In this document: piece by piece, positions 51,566 through 61,450 of the stretch
How positions within the stretch are numbered: the first letter of the stretch is position 1
Layout of the letters: every line of letters begins with the position of its first letter
NCBI GenBank assembly: GCA_965242605.1
Contig: CBDESS010000001.1
Location: forward strand, 62,001-126,000
Length of the DNA stretch: 64,000 nucleotides
Direction of reading: 5' to 3'
From: JAAXHF01 sp965242605
Lineage (GTDB): Bacteria; Desulfobacterota; Binatia; Bin18
Program-made: the position numbers and the translations under genes
Notes under the pieces: generated by a model
What the model was told of the DNA's origin: nothing
Databases searched by the model: none
Seen by the model: only the letters and a program-made list of their open reading frames with translations

Positions 51566-54145
51566 ATGAAAAAATTGGGGCGATGGGGTGTCTTGGCCGG
51601 CCTTGTGGTAGTGCTCGGCTCAGGGCAGGCAGGGGCGCAAGAGACAGTCGTTGAACTCGGAGAACTTCAGGTCGTCGGCTCCCGGCTGCCGGGCCGCTCG
51701 GCCCAGGACGCTCCGGTGCCGGTGGACGTGATCCAGGGGGAGGACCTACGGACCTACGGCATCCGGGACATGAACAACCTGCTGGCCGCCACCATCCCGT
51801 CCTACAACATCTCCCAGCACTCTGTCGGCAGCCAGGATGTGCTGGTCCGGCCGGCCAAGCTGCGCGGCCTGCCACCCGATTCCACCCTGGTACTCGTCAA
51901 CGGCAAGCGTCGCCACCGCTCATCGGCGATTACTGTCTGGAGCCGGGGCCGAGCGCGCGGCTCTCATGGGCCCGATATTGCCGCCATCCCGGCCATTGCC
52001 CTCAAACGGGTTGAAGTCCTGCGCGACGGGGCCGCCGCCCAGTACGGTTCGGACGCGGTGGCCGGCGTGCTCAACTTTGTCCTGCGGGACAACGCCGAGG
52101 GTCTCACCCTGGAGACCCGGCTGGGCCAGCACTACCACGGCGACGGCGACTTGGCGAACGTGGCGGCCAATGTTGGCCTGCCGCTGACCGAGGCCGGCTT
52201 TGCCAACCTGAGCTTTGAGTTCACCAACGCCGATTCCACCAACCGCAGCGTGCAACGCGCCGACGCCGTGGCGCTCATCGCCGCTGGCAACGAGCATGTC
52301 CGTCGCTCACCGACCCAGGTGTGGGGTGCGCCCGACCTGCACTACGACTATAAGTTCTTCGGCAACCTCGGCCTTGACCTCGGCGACCATCACCACGCCT
52401 ACGCCTTCGGCAACTATGCCGAACGCGAACTCGAAGATTCATGGTTTTACCGCCACCCGGCGAACTTCGCCCAGGTGTTTACCGACCCCTTCGGCCCCAA
52501 TAACGGCGGGGGACCGAACGCCGACCTGTTGATTGCCGACCTGAGCCCCGACCTGTCCGCCGGCTGTCCTCGGGTCCCGACCAAAAACTACCTGCCCGAC
52601 CCGGCCGCGCTGGCCGAGGTCCGGGCCAACCCCAACTGCGATACCCTGGCCCTCCACTTTCCGGGCGGCTTCACGCCCCGCTGGAATGGCACGGTAACGG
52701 ACTGGAGCATCGCCCTCGGCCTGCGCGGCACGCTGCGCAGTGCCTCCCTGCCGCTCAACGGCTGGCAGTACGACATGAGCGGGGTGTTCGGCCAGCACCG
52801 CATTGTCGGCCGGGTCAGGAACAGCGTCAACCCGAACCTGATCCGCCTCGGGGCGGCTATGCCGACCGAGTACAGGGTCTCGGGCTATGCAGAGCGGGAC
52901 ATGTTATTCAACCTTGACCTGTCCCGGCCGTTCGATCCTGGCCTGTTCGCGTCCCCGCTGAATGTCGCCCTCGGCCTGGAATACCGTGAGGAAGAGTTCG
53001 AAAATGAAACCGGCGAGCCCGACTCCTGGTTCCGCGACGAAACACTCGTCGCCCAGGGGTTTCTGAACGGCGTCACAGGCCAGCAGGGCACGCCGCCGAG
53101 GGACGCGGGGGTGGCCAGCCGGGACATCTTTGGTGCCTATCTCGACCTGGAAGCCGATATTATTGAGGATGTCCTGGTCACCGTAGCCGGCCGCTATGAG
53201 GACCACGGGGGGATAGGCGACTCTTTGGTTGGCAAGTTGGCCGCCCGCTGGGAAGTCCTCAAGGACTCTGTGGCTTTGCGCGGCTCGGTCGGCACCGGCT
53301 TTCGGGCCCCGACCGTCGGCCAGGTCAACTACCGCCGGGCCACCACCGGCATAGATCGGCGCAGGGGAGTTCTGGCCGAGGTCGTCACCCTGCCCGTAGA
53401 CCATCCGATCGCCCAACAGATGGGGGCCAAGCCGCTCAAGCCCGAACACTCGACGAGCTTCAGCGTCGGCGCGGTGCTGACCCTCGGCGACCTGTCGGTG
53501 ACAGCGGACTATTACAATATCGAGATCCGCAAGCGGATTTTCCAGAGTGGAGACCTGCGGTTAACCGACGCCGACCGGGCCGCGCTGAGGACCGCCGGCG
53601 TCGATTTCTCCAGCCTGAGCCTGGTGCGTTACTTCACCAACGATTTTGATTCCACCACTCAAGGGGTTGATGTGGTGGCGACCTATCCCCTGGCTTGGTT
53701 CGGCGGCAGGACCGTCTTCACCTTTGCCGGTAACTGGAACAACTCCAAGGTTGATAAACACGGCCCGGCCCTGCGCGACTACCATGTGGCCCATATTGAG
53801 GAGATTGACCCAGAGTTCCGCTTCACCCTCAGCGCGGACCACCGCTGGGGGCCGTGGCGGCTCCTCAGCCGGCTGCGCTACTACGGCGACTTCCACAGCT
53901 TCCCGGGTCTTTCGACGCTCCGCAACCGCACCCACGTCAAGGCCCGGGCCCTGCTTGACCTGGAGGCTTCCTACACCTTCCTGAACACCGGCCTGACGCT
54001 GGCCTTCGGGGCCCAAAACCTGTTTGACACCTATCCGACCAAAAACCGCGGCGCGGCTGTCTTTGGCGAAAAATACCCGGTCACCTCGCCCTATGGGTTC
54101 AACGGCGGGTTCTACTATGCGCGGGCCGGCTTTGAGTGGGGATAG
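51566..54145 (+). CDS. TonB-dependent receptor, first of a tandem pair
   Basis: 859 residues. Signal peptide WGVLAGLVVVLGSGQAGA, then the plug domain (VPVDVIQGEDLRTYGIRDMN, LRGLPPDSTLVLVNGKRRHR) and a 22-strand barrel ending YGFNGGFYYARAGFEWG, the final aromatic strand of outer-membrane receptors. Plug residues KRVEVLRDGAAAQYGSDAVA are the family standard. Ligand unknown; no siderophore or cobalamin gene lies nearby. AAGGAGG precedes ATG 51566. Paralogue of the next gene with stretches nearly identical in DNA. The 232 bp upstream show no riboswitch I can support. Confidence 0.93.
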   Translation: MKKLGRWGVLAGLVVVLGSGQAGAQETVVELGELQVVGSRLPGRSAQDAPVPVDVIQGEDLRTYGIRDMNNLLAATIPSYNISQHSVGSQDVLVRPAKLRGLPPDSTLVLVNGKRRHRSSAITVWSRGRARGSHGPDIAAIPAIALKRVEVLRDGAAAQYGSDAVAGVLNFVLRDNAEGLTLETRLGQHYHGDGDLANVAANVGLPLTEAGFANLSFEFTNADSTNRSVQRADAVALIAAGNEHVRRSPTQVWGAPDLHYDYKFFGNLGLDLGDHHHAYAFGNYAERELEDSWFYRHPANFAQVFTDPFGPNNGGGPNADLLIADLSPDLSAGCPRVPTKNYLPDPAALAEVRANPNCDTLALHFPGGFTPRWNGTVTDWSIALGLRGTLRSASLPLNGWQYDMSGVFGQHRIVGRVRNSVNPNLIRLGAAMPTEYRVSGYAERDMLFNLDLSRPFDPGLFASPLNVALGLEYREEEFENETGEPDSWFRDETLVAQGFLNGVTGQQGTPPRDAGVASRDIFGAYLDLEADIIEDVLVTVAGRYEDHGGIGDSLVGKLAARWEVLKDSVALRGSVGTGFRAPTVGQVNYRRATTGIDRRRGVLAEVVTLPVDHPIAQQMGAKPLKPEHSTSFSVGAVLTLGDLSVTADYYNIEIRKRIFQSGDLRLTDADRAALRTAGVDFSSLSLVRYFTNDFDSTTQGVDVVATYPLAWFGGRTVFTFAGNWNNSKVDKHGPALRDYHVAHIEEIDPEFRFTLSADHRWGPWRLLSRLRYYGDFHSFPGLSTLRNRTHVKARALLDLEASYTFLNTGLTLAFGAQNLFDTYPTKNRGAAVFGEKYPVTSPYGFNGGFYYARAGFEWG

Positions 54146-54180
54146 GCCGGCTATTAACAACCGGCGAGGGCTGTGGTATG

Positions 54181-54218
54181 CTCAGCCCCTCACGGGTGGT
54201 GGAGACCACCCCGTCTGA
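54181..54218 (+). other. Imperfect hairpin between the tandem TonB receptor genes
   Basis: CTCAG pairs with CTGAG and, inside, ACGGGTGGT pairs with ACCACCCCGT with one bulged base, loop GGAG. It lies after the first receptor stop and 47 bp before the second ATG. It could slow or end transcription, or stabilise an mRNA end. No T-tract follows. Confidence 0.4.
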
Positions 54219-54265
54219 GGCGGGGCGGCAGGAAGCGAACATCCGAACCTTCAGGAGGAGGCACT

Positions 54266-56878
54266 ATGAATTTCACGAAGATGAGCGGGCAGTGGCGGCG
54301 GTGGGGTGGGGTGATGAGCTTGGCGGTCCTGATGGCCGCCACACCGGCCGACGCGCAGGACGCTGAGCAGCCCGCAGGCCAGGACGAGCCGGTCGGGCTT
54401 GATGCCTTCAGGGTGGTTGGCTCGCGTCTGCCGGGCCGCTCGGCCGAAGAGGCGGCGGTGCCGGTGGACGTCATTAATGCGGACGATTTCAAGAGTTACG
54501 GCATCCGCGACCTGAACAACCTGCTGGCCGCCACCGTCCCGTCCTACAACATCAGCCAGCACGCCATCGGCGACCAGAACGCGCTGGTCCGGCCGGCCAA
54601 GCTGCGCGGCCTGCCGCCCGACTCCACCCTGGTGCTCGTCAACGGCAAACGCCGACACCGCTCGTCGGCAATTACCACCTGGAGTTGGGGCTTGGCCGAA
54701 GGTGCCCACGGGCCCGATATTGCCTCCATCCCGGCCATTGCCCTCAAACGGGTTGAAGTTCTGCGCGACGGGGCCGCGGCCCAGTACGGCTCCGACGCGG
54801 TGGCTGGAGTGCTCAACTTTGTCCTGGACGACGCCTCCGAAGGCGTCACCCTGGAAACCCGTCTCGGCCAGCACTACCACGGCGACGGCGACCTGGCGAA
54901 CGTAGCGGCTAATGTCGGCCTGCCGCTGACCGAGGCCGGCTTTGCCAACCTGAGCTTTGAGTTCACCAACGCCGATTCCACCAACCGCAGCGTCCAGCGC
55001 GACGACGCGCGCCGCATGATTGACAACGGCAACGACTATATCCGTCAATCTCCGGCTCAGGTCTGGGGCGCACCAGACATCCACTACGACTACAAGTTCT
55101 TCGGCAACCTCGGCCTTAACCTTGGTGCTGACCACGAACTGTACGCCTTCGGCAACTGGGCCGAGCGTGAGATTGAGGACTCGTGGTACTGGCGTAACCC
55201 TTCCAGCTTCGGCCAGGTGTTCGCCGACCCCCTTGACCCCTCACGGCTGCTGGTCGGCGACCTGACGCCCGACGGGATGTCGGGCAACTGTCCGACCATT
55301 GCGTCGAGCGACTATGTGCAAAATGGCATAGCCGCCCTGGCCCCACTCCAAGGCAACGCCAACTGCTACGCCCTGGCCCAGGCGTTTCCGGGCGGACTCA
55401 CCCCTCGCTACCGGGGTATCGTCAATGACTGGAGCATCGCCTTCGGCCTGCGCGGCACGCTGCGCAACGCTGCTCGGCTGCTTGACGGCTGGCACTATGA
55501 CATGAGCGCTGTGTTCGGCCAGCACAACACGGAATCCTTTGTCAGAAACAGCGTCAACCCCAACCTGCTCCGCCTCAAGGCAGCGATTCCTATTGAGTAC
55601 AAGGTCCGTGAATACGAAGAGCGGGACAAGACCTTTAACCTGGACCTGTCCCGCCCGTTTGACCTTGGGCTCTTGTATTCTCCGCTGAATGTCGCCTTCG
55701 GTCTGGAGTATCGGGAGGAAGAGTACGAGATCTCGACCGGTGATCCCAACTCCTATTTCCGCGACGACCTGCTGGCCACCCAGGGGTTCCTGATCGGTGT
55801 CTCCGGTCAGCAAGGGGCACCGCCCAAGGACGCGCTGACCGCCAACCGGGGCAGCTTCGGTGCCTATCTTGACCTGGAAGCCGATGTTATCGAGCGGGTG
55901 CTGATGACCGCCGCGGGCCGTTTTGAGCACCACGAGAGCGTCGGCGAATCGCTGGACGGCAAGCTGGCCGCCCGCTGGGATGTGCTGGAAGACCTGTTCG
56001 CCCTGCGTGGCTCCATCGGTACCGGCTTCCGCGCCCCAACTGTGGGCCAGGCCAACTTTCGGACAACGACGACCGATTTTGACAGCGAGACAAATCAGCT
56101 CGCCGAAGTCTCCACCCTGCCGCCAGACGACCCGATAGCCCGACAGGTCGGCTCCAAGCCGCTCAAACCCGAACACTCAACCAGCTTCAGCGTCGGCGCA
56201 GTGCTGACCATCGGTGCCCTGTCCCTGACCGCAGATTACTACAATATGGAGGTCAGAAACCGGATTTCCCGGAGCAGCAACTTCAGACTTGAGGCTGATG
56301 ACAGAGCCGCCCTGACCGCGGCCGGTATTGACGTACTTGGCGTCGGACAGGTGAACTACTTTACCAACGATTTCGCCACCACCACCCAGGGACTTGACCT
56401 CGTGGCGACCTATCCCCTGGAACTCTTCGGCGGTCGGTTCGGCACGACCGCCTTCACCCTCGCCGGCAACTGGAACAACACCAAGGTCGATTCTCACGGC
56501 CCGTCTGTAGACGCCCTGCGGATAGCCCAACTCCAGGAGTCCGAGCCGGAGTTCCGTGTCTCGCTGACCGCGGACCACACTTGGCGCGCCTGGCGGCTCC
56601 TCAGCCGCTTCCACTACTACGACGATTTCAACGAGTTCCAGAACTTCACCGTTGAAAAGCGCATCTACGCCCACGCCCGGGCCCTGCTTGACATGGAGCT
56701 GTCCTACACCTTCTTTGACACCGGTCTGACGGTCGCCGTCGGCGCACAAAACCTGTTCGACACCTACCCGACCAGAAACCGCTATGCCGGTGTCTACGGC
56801 CAGAAATACCCGGTCAACTCCCCCTACGGCTTCAACGGCGGCTTCTACTATCTGCGGGCCGGTCTGGAGTGGTACTGA
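54266..56878 (+). CDS. TonB-dependent receptor, second of a tandem pair
   Basis: 870 residues, same architecture as the first receptor: signal peptide VMSLAVLMAATPADA, plug with VPVDVINADDFKSYGIRDLN and LRGLPPDSTLVLVNGKRRHR, barrel ending YGFNGGFYYLRAGLEWY. Parts such as TLETRLGQHYHGDGDLANVA match the first receptor exactly, while outer loops (TPDGMSGNCPTIASSDYVQN) diverge, as expected for ligand-specific surfaces. AGGAGG precedes ATG 54266. Likely arisen by tandem duplication. Ligand unknown. Confidence 0.93.
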   Translation: MNFTKMSGQWRRWGGVMSLAVLMAATPADAQDAEQPAGQDEPVGLDAFRVVGSRLPGRSAEEAAVPVDVINADDFKSYGIRDLNNLLAATVPSYNISQHAIGDQNALVRPAKLRGLPPDSTLVLVNGKRRHRSSAITTWSWGLAEGAHGPDIASIPAIALKRVEVLRDGAAAQYGSDAVAGVLNFVLDDASEGVTLETRLGQHYHGDGDLANVAANVGLPLTEAGFANLSFEFTNADSTNRSVQRDDARRMIDNGNDYIRQSPAQVWGAPDIHYDYKFFGNLGLNLGADHELYAFGNWAEREIEDSWYWRNPSSFGQVFADPLDPSRLLVGDLTPDGMSGNCPTIASSDYVQNGIAALAPLQGNANCYALAQAFPGGLTPRYRGIVNDWSIAFGLRGTLRNAARLLDGWHYDMSAVFGQHNTESFVRNSVNPNLLRLKAAIPIEYKVREYEERDKTFNLDLSRPFDLGLLYSPLNVAFGLEYREEEYEISTGDPNSYFRDDLLATQGFLIGVSGQQGAPPKDALTANRGSFGAYLDLEADVIERVLMTAAGRFEHHESVGESLDGKLAARWDVLEDLFALRGSIGTGFRAPTVGQANFRTTTTDFDSETNQLAEVSTLPPDDPIARQVGSKPLKPEHSTSFSVGAVLTIGALSLTADYYNMEVRNRISRSSNFRLEADDRAALTAAGIDVLGVGQVNYFTNDFATTTQGLDLVATYPLELFGGRFGTTAFTLAGNWNNTKVDSHGPSVDALRIAQLQESEPEFRVSLTADHTWRAWRLLSRFHYYDDFNEFQNFTVEKRIYAHARALLDMELSYTFFDTGLTVAVGAQNLFDTYPTRNRYAGVYGQKYPVNSPYGFNGGFYYLRAGLEWY

Positions 56879-56950
56879 ATCATCGCCCACCCATTCCGAC
56901 ATCTACGCAAACGCATCCATGCGTACTGGATTTTCACGCTGGCCTCCTCC

Positions 56951-59146
56951 TCACTTGAGGTGCGGCAGAACGTGGGTGCCAAACCGATCAAGCGAGTCCA
57001 GGACCTGCTGCCGGGGCAGACCGCCAAAGTCGGCCAACAGACTCACATTGGTAATGCCCGAGGCTTGAATCTGCTGAATGCGCTGGACGCACTGCTCTGG
57101 GTCGCCAAAGATGACCCGCTGGGGATACAGATAGCGATCGTAGTCCATCGCCCGAAAGCCTTGGCGCAGGTTTTTGTAGGCGGTGTACTGCTCGGAGTAG
57201 GCCGCCTCGGGGTTGGACGCCTGGACCGATTCGAGGTAGCGCAGCATGGCCGCCCGCGGCTCGTGTTTGGCTTTTTCGGGCGTTTCACCACAGTAGAAAT
57301 GGTACACTCCCAGGACCTCGGCGTCGTCTGAATAGCCGTGGGCGGTGCGCGTCTCCCGGAACAGCTTGATTCTGCCAATCAGGGCTTCGGGCTCTGCCGC
57401 GGCATAGGGCACGACCATAAGGTGGTAGCCCTGTCTGCCGGTCCACTCAAAAGACTCTGGGGTGAAGATGCACGCCACATAGACGGGGGGCAGTTTCTGG
57501 ACCGGCTTGGGCAGGACTTGCAGATGCGCGACCGTGCGGAACTTGCCCTGGTAGGAAAAACGGGCTTCAGTCCAGGCCTTCATGATAATGTCGTGGGCCT
57601 CCTCAAACAGCAGACGGCTATCCCCCATGTTGCGCTCAAAGGCGTCAAACTCGCCTTTTTGAAAGCCGCGGCCAATGCCAAACTCCAGCCGCCCGCCCGA
57701 CAGGCAGTCAAGCATGGCAAACTCCTCGGCGAGCCGGATTGGGTCTTGCAGTGTCAGCAGCGCAATGCCGGAGCCGATGCGGATATTCTTGGTCCGTTGG
57801 GCCACGGCCGCGCCCAAGACCGGGACCGACGGGATATGGCCGCCGTAGTGGTAAAAATGATGCTCGGCAAACCACACCGAATGAAACCCGTACTCCTCGG
57901 CCTTATCAGTCTCGAGCAGCATGTTCTGGTAGAACTCGTACTCGCTGGCGTGAAACTCGGGAAAAAAGCTGGGCAAATGAAAGAGTGAGATTTTCATGGG
58001 GTCTCCCTGTGTCCGGGCCGCTCCTCGTCGGCCCCCGGTCTGGGCCAGAAACTGGCGTATGGCGGCGAGAAGCCGGTCAATGTCCTCGTCGCTCCCAATT
58101 GAGATGCGCACACAGTCGCTCAGCTCGGGTGCGGAAAAATAGCGGACCAGAATCCGCCGGGCTTTCAACCACTCGTACAGCCTTCGCTGGCTGACGCCGG
58201 GCCGACGGGCCACAAGACAGTTCGCCTGCGAGGGGGAGACCTGATAGCCGAGGTCGTGGAGGGCCGCACTCAGCCGTGTGCGCGTGGCCCGGATTCTGGC
58301 CACATTGGTCCGCATCCAGTCATAGTCTTCAAGTGCCGCCACCGCGGCCACCATGCTCAGGCGGTTCATATTGTACGAATCCTTAACCTTCAAGAGCTCG
58401 CCGAGCAGATCGGGGTGGCCAAACGCCAAGCCGACCCGCATCCCGGCCAGGGAAAAAGACTTGGACAGGGTACGCAAGATCACCACCTGGGAATAGCGGG
58501 CGAGAAACGGCAGCGCGGTCTGTTGAGCAAAATCCACATACGCCTCGTCAAGAACAAGCAGACCCGAGGTCTGCTGGGCCAGGGCTTCGAGCTGCTCCAG
58601 GGGTGTGAAATTGCCAAACGGCGGGTTGGGGTTGGCGACAAAGACGAGTTTGGCCCGACTCTCGACGAGTCGCTGGACCGGCAAGGAAAAATCCTCGGTC
58701 CAGGGCACATGCACGGCCCGGCCGTCCTGCATGGCCACCAGAATGTCGTACAGGCTGTAGGTCGGGACCGGATAGGCGACCCGGTCGCCCGGGTCAATAC
58801 AGGTCCGCATCAACATGGTCAGGAGGTCGTCCGAGCCGTTGCCGACCAGGACTTGGTCCAGATCCAGGCCGTACACCTCGGCCGCTTTGGTGCGCACATC
58901 TTCGGCGCTGGGGCTCGGATAGATGCGCAAGGTCTGTGGGCCGGACGCGCTCTCACAGTCTGCCCCGCATCCGACCGCTCGCCGGAGGGCACGCAGGACG
59001 CGGGGCGAGGGCGGATAGGGATTTTCGTTGGAGTTGAGCTTGATGTAGCGGTCGAGTTGCAGCGGCTGCTCGCCGGGCACATAGCCGGCCATGCGGCGCA
59101 CGGCCGGCCGCACAAGCTCAAAACGGGAAAACGGGGGCGACTTCAT
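56951..59146 (-). CDS. hisC: HisC-type aminotransferase fused to an LLM oxidoreductase
   Basis: 731 residues in one frame. Residues 1 to about 370 are a histidinol-phosphate aminotransferase-type enzyme: LNSNENPYPPSPRVLRAL, VGNGSDDLLTMLMRTCI, VLDEAYVDF, and PLP-Lys229 in LRTLSKSFSLAGMRVG. An odd Cys-containing insert (GCGADCESASG) sits near 59-69. From Met384 a full luciferase-like (LLM) FMN/F420 oxidoreductase follows: MKISLFHLPSFFPEFHASEY, FGIGRGFQKGEFDAFERNMG. The internal Met384 (57997) still has a good ribosome site, GGGAGA, so the domains look like two former genes joined after loss of a stop. The LLM part may also be made alone. Divergent from the hydrolase gene at 59268. Confidence 0.88.
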   Translation of the reverse strand: MKSPPFSRFELVRPAVRRMAGYVPGEQPLQLDRYIKLNSNENPYPPSPRVLRALRRAVGCGADCESASGPQTLRIYPSPSAEDVRTKAAEVYGLDLDQVLVGNGSDDLLTMLMRTCIDPGDRVAYPVPTYSLYDILVAMQDGRAVHVPWTEDFSLPVQRLVESRAKLVFVANPNPPFGNFTPLEQLEALAQQTSGLLVLDEAYVDFAQQTALPFLARYSQVVILRTLSKSFSLAGMRVGLAFGHPDLLGELLKVKDSYNMNRLSMVAAVAALEDYDWMRTNVARIRATRTRLSAALHDLGYQVSPSQANCLVARRPGVSQRRLYEWLKARRILVRYFSAPELSDCVRISIGSDEDIDRLLAAIRQFLAQTGGRRGAARTQGDPMKISLFHLPSFFPEFHASEYEFYQNMLLETDKAEEYGFHSVWFAEHHFYHYGGHIPSVPVLGAAVAQRTKNIRIGSGIALLTLQDPIRLAEEFAMLDCLSGGRLEFGIGRGFQKGEFDAFERNMGDSRLLFEEAHDIIMKAWTEARFSYQGKFRTVAHLQVLPKPVQKLPPVYVACIFTPESFEWTGRQGYHLMVVPYAAAEPEALIGRIKLFRETRTAHGYSDDAEVLGVYHFYCGETPEKAKHEPRAAMLRYLESVQASNPEAAYSEQYTAYKNLRQGFRAMDYDRYLYPQRVIFGDPEQCVQRIQQIQASGITNVSLLADFGGLPRQQVLDSLDRFGTHVLPHLK

Positions 59147-59267
59147 CGTCTCTCCCTATATCCGACTTCCAGAGAGGAGAGAAGAGACACGGCCGGAGAG
59201 TTGACCCACGCAGACCCATTTGCTACTCAGAGAGGCGTCAGAGAGAGATACAAAGGAGGAGAGATCA

Positions 59268-60053
59268 TTGGCAAACTGGACCGAAACAACGATCAATGTC
59301 GGCGGGATCGACACTGTACTTATCAGAGGTGGCTCTGGCAAACCTCTCTTTATGCTGCATGACGAACTCGGCTTTCCCGGCTGGGTCACATGGAATGAGG
59401 CCCTGGCCGGGGAGCGCGAATTTCTGATTCCCCTCCAGCCGGGCTATGGCAAGACCCCGCGCATGGACTGGATACGCACCTACCGTGACCTGGGCGGTTT
59501 TTACGCCCGCCTGATTCGGGAAATGGACCTGAACCCGGTCGATGCCATTGCCTTTTCCGCGGGGGGCTATGCCGCGGCCGAGATGGCCGCGGCCGACCCC
59601 GGCATGTTCAAACACTTGGTCCTGGTCGCGCCCATGGGCATCAAGCCCGAAGAGGGTGAAATCGCTGACATTTTTCCCCTGACCATCCGCACCCACATGC
59701 GGGCCACGGTGGCCGATATCAACACACCCGAGTTTGGCGATATCTATGGCGGCGAAATGACCCCGGAGCAGTTCGAGGCGTTTGAGGACGCCCGGGCCGA
59801 GGCCGCCCGGATCGGCTGGGAGCCGTATATGCACAACCCCAGCCTGCCCCATCTGCTGGAAGGGGCAAAGGGCTTGTCCGCCCTGCTTGTGTGGGGCAGT
59901 GCCGACGCCATCGTGCCCAAGGGCTGTATTGATTCCTATAAGAAAGTCGTTGCCAGTGCGCAGGTGGCCACCATTGAGGGGGTGGGCCATCGACCGGAAA
60001 TTGAGAACTCGGCCGAGTTTATCCGGGTCGTCAGAGACTACCTGGCGGCATAG
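59268..60053 (+). CDS. Alpha/beta hydrolase, TTG start
   Basis: 261 residues. Canonical alpha/beta-hydrolase pieces: FMLHDELGFPGWVTW (oxyanion region), nucleophile elbow IAFSAGGYAA (Ser; the first Gly of GxSxG is replaced), acid SADAIVP and base His in EGVGHRPEIEN. TTG 59268 is selected because AAGGAGGA ends 7 bp before it and no ATG is near. Followed at 22 bp by an LLM oxidoreductase on the same strand, a combination seen in Tectomicrobia/Entotheonella-like genomes. Substrate unknown. Confidence 0.87.
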   Translation: MANWTETTINVGGIDTVLIRGGSGKPLFMLHDELGFPGWVTWNEALAGEREFLIPLQPGYGKTPRMDWIRTYRDLGGFYARLIREMDLNPVDAIAFSAGGYAAAEMAAADPGMFKHLVLVAPMGIKPEEGEIADIFPLTIRTHMRATVADINTPEFGDIYGGEMTPEQFEAFEDARAEAARIGWEPYMHNPSLPHLLEGAKGLSALLVWGSADAIVPKGCIDSYKKVVASAQVATIEGVGHRPEIENSAEFIRVVRDYLAA

Positions 60054-60075
60054 ACCTGCAAGCCGGGAGGAAGCC

Positions 60076-61407
60076 ATGAAACTGGCCTATTTCACCGAGC
60101 GTCCCTACCGCTGGATCGATGAGGACGAGGTCCTCAAAAACAAAGCCTTCTTTGCTCTGTCGAATCAACATTTCGACCACCACAAGGCTGCCGACGACTA
60201 CAACTACTTCCTGGACGAATACTGCTACGCCGAGGAGTTGGGCTTTGACGCGGTGGCCCTCAACGAGCACCACGGCAACCCGTTCTGCATGGGCAGCGTG
60301 ATGAATGTCGAGGCATCCATCCTGGCCCGGATCACCAACAGGGTCAAAATCGTCCTCATCGGCAATCCCCTGCCGGTCGTCAAACACCCGCTGCGCATGG
60401 CCGAAGAGTTGGCCGAGATTGACCTGATCGCGCGCGGGCGGCTGGTGACGGGCTGGGTGCGCGGGGCGGGCAGCGAGCAGTTTTTCAACAATGCCAATCC
60501 GGCCTACAACCGGGAGATGTTCAACGAAGCCCACGACTTCATCGTCCAGGCCTGGACCAAGCCCGGCCCGTGGCGCTACGAGGGCAAACACTTCCACTAT
60601 CGCCACGTCAACCCCTGGGCCCTGCCCTACCAGAAGCCCCACCCGCCTATGTGGATTCCGGGCGTCCTGAGCCCGGAGACCGTGCGCTGGTGCGCCCAGC
60701 ATCGCTACCCCTACATCGGCCTTGGCACCGCGCTCGGACCGACGTGTGATCTGTGGGACATCTACGCCGACGAGGCGGCCAAGCTCGGCTACCAGGCCGG
60801 GCCAGAAAACTTTGGCTATCTGATCCCCAGCTTTGTAGCCGAAACCGACGAAAAAGCCCAAGAGTTGGGCAGGAATTTTGTGTACGGCGGCGGGCAAAAC
60901 GCCTTTTCGCGACCCGAGCATACCCTGCCGCCGGGCTATAACTCCAAAGGCGCGATCAAGATGCTGGCCCGCCACCCGGGCGGCAGCTGGCTGGGGGTGA
61001 ACCCAGACAAGCTGCGGGAGGCCCAGGACGGAGAGCTGCGGCAGGAGACCGACTATGGCGTAGTCCGCAAAAAGCTCTTGTCCGGCTACCAGAAGGTGCA
61101 GAACAACCACCAGCTCATCATCGGCTCGCCCAAAACCGTGCTCCCCAAGCTGAAGCTCCTGCTCCAGATCCTGCGCCCAGGCGTGTTTATGTTCTTCAAC
61201 ATCCAGGGCAAGGTCAGTAACGAAGACCGGCTGACCAGCATGCGGCTGATCGCCAACGAGGTCATGCCCGAGCTGCGGGAGTATGCCAAAGAAATTGATC
61301 TGCCCGATTCATACCAACGGACGCCCGGCTCGGTTGCCCTCCAGGCCGGTGTGTCACCGGCTCCGGTGTCTGACCGGGGGCCGCTGGAGGAGCTAGGGCT
61401 GCGCTAA
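60076..61407 (+). CDS. LLM-class flavin-dependent oxidoreductase
   Basis: 443 residues, bacterial luciferase-like TIM barrel. MKLAYFTERPYRWIDEDEV, AEELGFDAVALNEHHGNPFC, RVKIVLIGNPLPVVKHPLRM and LVTGWVRGAGSEQFF are typical of the alkane/luciferase-like monooxygenase branch. Upstream ribosome site GGGAGGA supports ATG 60076. The long C-terminal part (VVRKKLLSGYQKVQNNHQLI onward) matches other members of this size. Probably acts with the adjacent hydrolase on an unknown substrate; FMN is likely, F420 possible. Confidence 0.9.
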   Translation: MKLAYFTERPYRWIDEDEVLKNKAFFALSNQHFDHHKAADDYNYFLDEYCYAEELGFDAVALNEHHGNPFCMGSVMNVEASILARITNRVKIVLIGNPLPVVKHPLRMAEELAEIDLIARGRLVTGWVRGAGSEQFFNNANPAYNREMFNEAHDFIVQAWTKPGPWRYEGKHFHYRHVNPWALPYQKPHPPMWIPGVLSPETVRWCAQHRYPYIGLGTALGPTCDLWDIYADEAAKLGYQAGPENFGYLIPSFVAETDEKAQELGRNFVYGGGQNAFSRPEHTLPPGYNSKGAIKMLARHPGGSWLGVNPDKLREAQDGELRQETDYGVVRKKLLSGYQKVQNNHQLIIGSPKTVLPKLKLLLQILRPGVFMFFNIQGKVSNEDRLTSMRLIANEVMPELREYAKEIDLPDSYQRTPGSVALQAGVSPAPVSDRGPLEELGLR

Positions 61408-61450
61408 CCCCGGGGCGTGATCGGGTGGCTGGGAATGTGGAGGAGGAATC

